Assembly: GCF_910578695.1 (NCBI RefSeq)
Contig: NZ_CAJTQJ010000003.1
Coordinates: 1 to 64,000 of the forward strand
Reading direction: 5' to 3'
Length of the DNA: 64,000 nucleotides
From: an uncultured Brachyspira sp.
Lineage (GTDB): Bacteria; Spirochaetota; Brachyspiria; Brachyspirales; Brachyspiraceae
Positions 61,687 to 64,000 of this stretch are shown in pieces. Below the pieces are notes generated by a model that worked only from the letters and a program-made list of their open reading frames with translations, made no database searches and had not been told where the DNA came from. A program made the position numbers and the translations under genes. How positions within the stretch are numbered: position 1 is the first letter of the stretch; the number at the start of each line of letters is the position of its first letter.

Positions 61687-62526
61687 TTACTTGATTTTTT
61701 TATATAATTTCTTTATTAATCCTATTTTTCCAAAGCATATATAATAGAATAATGCCAATATTAATATTATAGGAATAGCAGCAGCTGTAAAGCCTATTAA
61801 AAAGAATATTATACCTGAGAAAAATTCTTTCAAAAATGAAATTAAATTTAAATATTTATTATATATATTTGTATTACTTTTTATTGCTTCAGTATTTGAT
61901 ATATTCAAAGTTACTTTTGAATAATCAACAGATGACAGCAGATTCTTTAAATTTCCTTTCATACTTTCTATTTCATAAGTTAAAGTATTGATTCTGTCTT
62001 CTACTTTTAGTATTTCATCTATATTTTTAGCTTCTCTTAAATAATTTCTCAATTTTTCTAAAAGCACTTCTCTATTTTTTATTCTGTTTTCTGTGTCATA
62101 ATAAGTTTCTGTAACATCCTGAGTATTTATACTTTTATTTTCAACTTTTTCATTTTTCTCTATAAAGTCTATAAAATTGTAAAGATTTTCTTTAGGTATT
62201 CTTATAGTAAGATAATACCTATTTTTTGAAGACTCAACATTATCAAAATATCCATTATATTCTTTTAATTTTTCTTCTATTGATTTATAGCTTTTTTCTG
62301 CATCTTTTGAATTTACTCTTATATCAGCAGAAACTATTAATTTTCTTTCTATATTAGCATCATTATTAACAGCATTATATGCATCATTAACAATACTTTC
62401 TGCTTCTGCATAATCTGATGACATTCTAGTATTAGGTGCTGGAACTAATCCTATAGATGAAGCTCCTCCATTGCCGCATGATAATAATAATAAAAATATA
62501 ATAATTATAGTTATAAATTTTTTCAT
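61687..62526 (-). CDS. DUF4349 lipoprotein
   Basis: 279 residues. Lipoprotein signal MKKFITIIIIFLLLLSC, Cys at 17. The DUF4349 core runs from about 60 to 230: RKLIVSADIRVNSKDAEKSY, YLTIRIPKENLYNFID, DVTETYYDTENRIKN, then a coiled coil (YLREAKNIDEILKVEDRI) and SSVDYSKVTLNIS. A transmembrane helix near 238-268 and a basic tail follow. Envelope protein of unknown role. Confidence 0.88.
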   Translation of the reverse strand: MKKFITIIIIFLLLLSCGNGGASSIGLVPAPNTRMSSDYAEAESIVNDAYNAVNNDANIERKLIVSADIRVNSKDAEKSYKSIEEKLKEYNGYFDNVESSKNRYYLTIRIPKENLYNFIDFIEKNEKVENKSINTQDVTETYYDTENRIKNREVLLEKLRNYLREAKNIDEILKVEDRINTLTYEIESMKGNLKNLLSSVDYSKVTLNISNTEAIKSNTNIYNKYLNLISFLKEFFSGIIFFLIGFTAAAIPIILILALFYYICFGKIGLIKKLYKKIK

Positions 62527-63112
62527 AATAGTAAATCCAAAAAATAAGTAATATGATAACTATATTAATTATTTTTTTCAAGCTCTATACTATATAAAAA
62601 ATTCATTTATCAATTGTTATTTGTATACTTTAAATTATTAAAAAATATTAAAAAAATTTGCACTTTATAATATTACTATTAATTATTTAACTAGTTTTTT
62701 ATTTGCATAATTATTTTTTTGGTATATTTATTATATAAAAAACACAGTATAAATTTGTTATATTAAGTACTGTATAAATATATTTTTAATGATTATAAAT
62801 TATTTTAAATAATTATAAAATAATGTTCTAAAAATATATGTTTATAGTTATTTATAATTTATAATAAAAACTTTAAAATAAAAATTAAAATATCATTTAA
62901 AAATAAATTAAGAAAAATGATACGCTTAGTTCTAATTAAAAAAATGGTATATTATATAAAAATTTTATTATATATGCCGAATTATAAAAATATAAAAAAA
63001 TAAATAAAATCATAAATTTATGAAAATATTAAAAAAAATTGTAGTTTTTTTTAAAAAATAAAGTATATTATGAAAGTAGGTTGTTTTATAATAATTTAGG
63101 AGTATATTTTGT
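62527..63112. other. Long AT-rich divergent intergenic region
   Basis: 586 bases between divergent genes, extremely AT-rich. I see no open frame, repeat-family copy or structured RNA. AGGAG at 63098-63102 belongs to the next gene. Confidence 0.5.
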
Positions 63113-64000
63113 ATGAGAAAGTTTCAAAGTTTAAGGTTAAAAATGCCGCTTATTATTGTATCTATGGTAGCCATATTTATAGTAATACTAATAGTAATAA
63201 CGGAAATAATAGCATCTGACGGTATTAAAAATGCTACATATTCAGGATATAATAATACTGTATTAGGATATGCTTCGCTTATTGATACTTGGTTTGACGA
63301 TCAATTAATCATTGCAAGTACATATTCTACTTCTTATAATATAATACAATATTTACAGTTAAGAAATGAAGAGCTTACAGCCTTAAATAGTCTTAAAGAA
63401 TTGAAATTGCTGAATAAATATATAATTAATATAGGCTTATCAGATTTAGAAGGAAATATTTTAATAGATTCTGATAATATTAATTTAGTAGGACAAAATG
63501 TTTTTAATATACATCCTGATTTAAGGGAAAAAATAAACGGCAGTGCCAAAGGCGTATTTGGAGAAAATATTACGCATTCGCTTACAACAGGCGACTGGTC
63601 TTTGGTTTTACTTGAAAAAGTAATGAATAATAATAATCAGCTGATTGGATATATGTATATGATGCTTGATTGGACTACTTTAAATAAAGATCATATTGAG
63701 CCTCTTGTTATAGGAAAAACAGGAAATATGTATGCAGTTGATAAAAATAGAATAATAAAAATTCATAGCGAAATTGAAAATATAAATGAAACAGCACCGG
63801 AGCAATTTAAAGATGCTTTTAATTTAGGACAAGGCATATTAACTTATACATTCGGCGGCGAAAAAAGAGTATCATCTGTAATTACATTAAAATCTCAGCC
63901 TTGGGTGCTTGGAGTATCTGCTACAGAATCTGAAATATATGAAGCTAATAATAGAATGACTACTATGATGATAATTATATCTGTTATATCTATTATTTCA
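63113..64000 (+). CDS. Methyl-accepting chemotaxis protein, N-terminal part
   Basis: Partial; 296 residues before the right edge. Cytoplasmic tip, transmembrane helix 1 (about 12-30), then a periplasmic double-Cache sensor (about 35-280) with GYASLIDTWFDDQLIIASTYS, LSDLEGNILIDSDN, MMLDWTTLN, IGKTGNMYAVDKNRIIKIH and QPWVLGVSATESEIYEA. The second helix begins TTMMIIISVIS. The HAMP and signalling domains would lie beyond the window. AGGAG is 10 bases upstream of the ATG. Ligand unknown. Confidence 0.88.
   Translation, partial: MRKFQSLRLKMPLIIVSMVAIFIVILIVITEIIASDGIKNATYSGYNNTVLGYASLIDTWFDDQLIIASTYSTSYNIIQYLQLRNEELTALNSLKELKLLNKYIINIGLSDLEGNILIDSDNINLVGQNVFNIHPDLREKINGSAKGVFGENITHSLTTGDWSLVLLEKVMNNNNQLIGYMYMMLDWTTLNKDHIEPLVIGKTGNMYAVDKNRIIKIHSEIENINETAPEQFKDAFNLGQGILTYTFGGEKRVSSVITLKSQPWVLGVSATESEIYEANNRMTTMMIIISVISIIS

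Overview
The window is a strongly AT-rich bacterial chromosome segment from a spirochaete, most likely the genus Brachyspira. I infer this from the very low GC content and A/T-ending codons, the many exported lipoproteins and outer-membrane beta-barrels, the chemotaxis genes (cheB and an MCP), a UPF0164-like surface protein, several ankyrin-repeat exported proteins, a GH57 branching enzyme and a tmRNA with no encoded CCA end. The genus call is inference; no rRNA is present to confirm it.

Layout. 1-3.6 kb is accessory: the 5' part of a type I restriction specificity gene (hsdS), a lipoprotein-like zinc alcohol dehydrogenase, and a sugar-type methyltransferase gene downstream of a ten-copy pentanucleotide repeat and flanked by near-identical 55-bp direct repeats. 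3.8-12.7 kb is mostly housekeeping: leuS, ssrA (tmRNA), a GH57 branching enzyme, a Fur/PerR regulator, a ComFB-like protein, holA and a HIRAN protein. 12.9-16.4 kb is a surface cluster of one lipoprotein and four beta-barrel proteins. 16.5-24.6 kb holds a phosphohexomutase, an ankyrin lipoprotein, a two-gene ATPase module that resembles an anti-phage system, an iron-type alcohol dehydrogenase, and an outer-membrane protein gene put out of frame by an A8 tract right after its ATG. 24.6-38.2 kb carries a 638-residue ankyrin protein, hslV-hslU, a hemerythrin, lnt-cheB-lipoprotein-lipoprotein-ispE, a UPF0164-like protein, a pentapeptide-like protein, a GDP-mannose pyrophosphorylase and an unusual HTH-receiver protein. 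38.2-41.6 kb is the reverse-strand operon rplM-rpsI-(dksA-like)-priA behind a near-consensus promoter.

41.6-51.8 kb is accessory: a GT2 glycosyltransferase, a decayed NYN gene, a lipoprotein, a DegT aminotransferase, glutamate synthase and a LysM/lipoprotein pair. They are separated by long gaps filled with a family of hairpin-forming dispersed repeats. 51.8-64 kb has thiD, a degenerate receiver-PilZ protein, a GH13 enzyme followed by a GAF histidine kinase, a DUF3810 membrane protein, small zinc-ribbon and membrane proteins, two Spy/CpxP-like exported proteins, a DUF4349 lipoprotein and the 5' part of a methyl-accepting chemotaxis protein.

Themes. Envelope biogenesis (lnt, many lipoproteins, sugar-nucleotide and glycan genes), glycogen/alpha-glucan metabolism (GH57, GH13, phosphohexomutase) and chemotaxis/signalling dominate. 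Two signalling proteins have lost the receiver phospho-acceptor Asp. The points most worth following up are the simple-sequence tracts that could switch surface genes, the dispersed repeat family, and the two-gene ATPase module.
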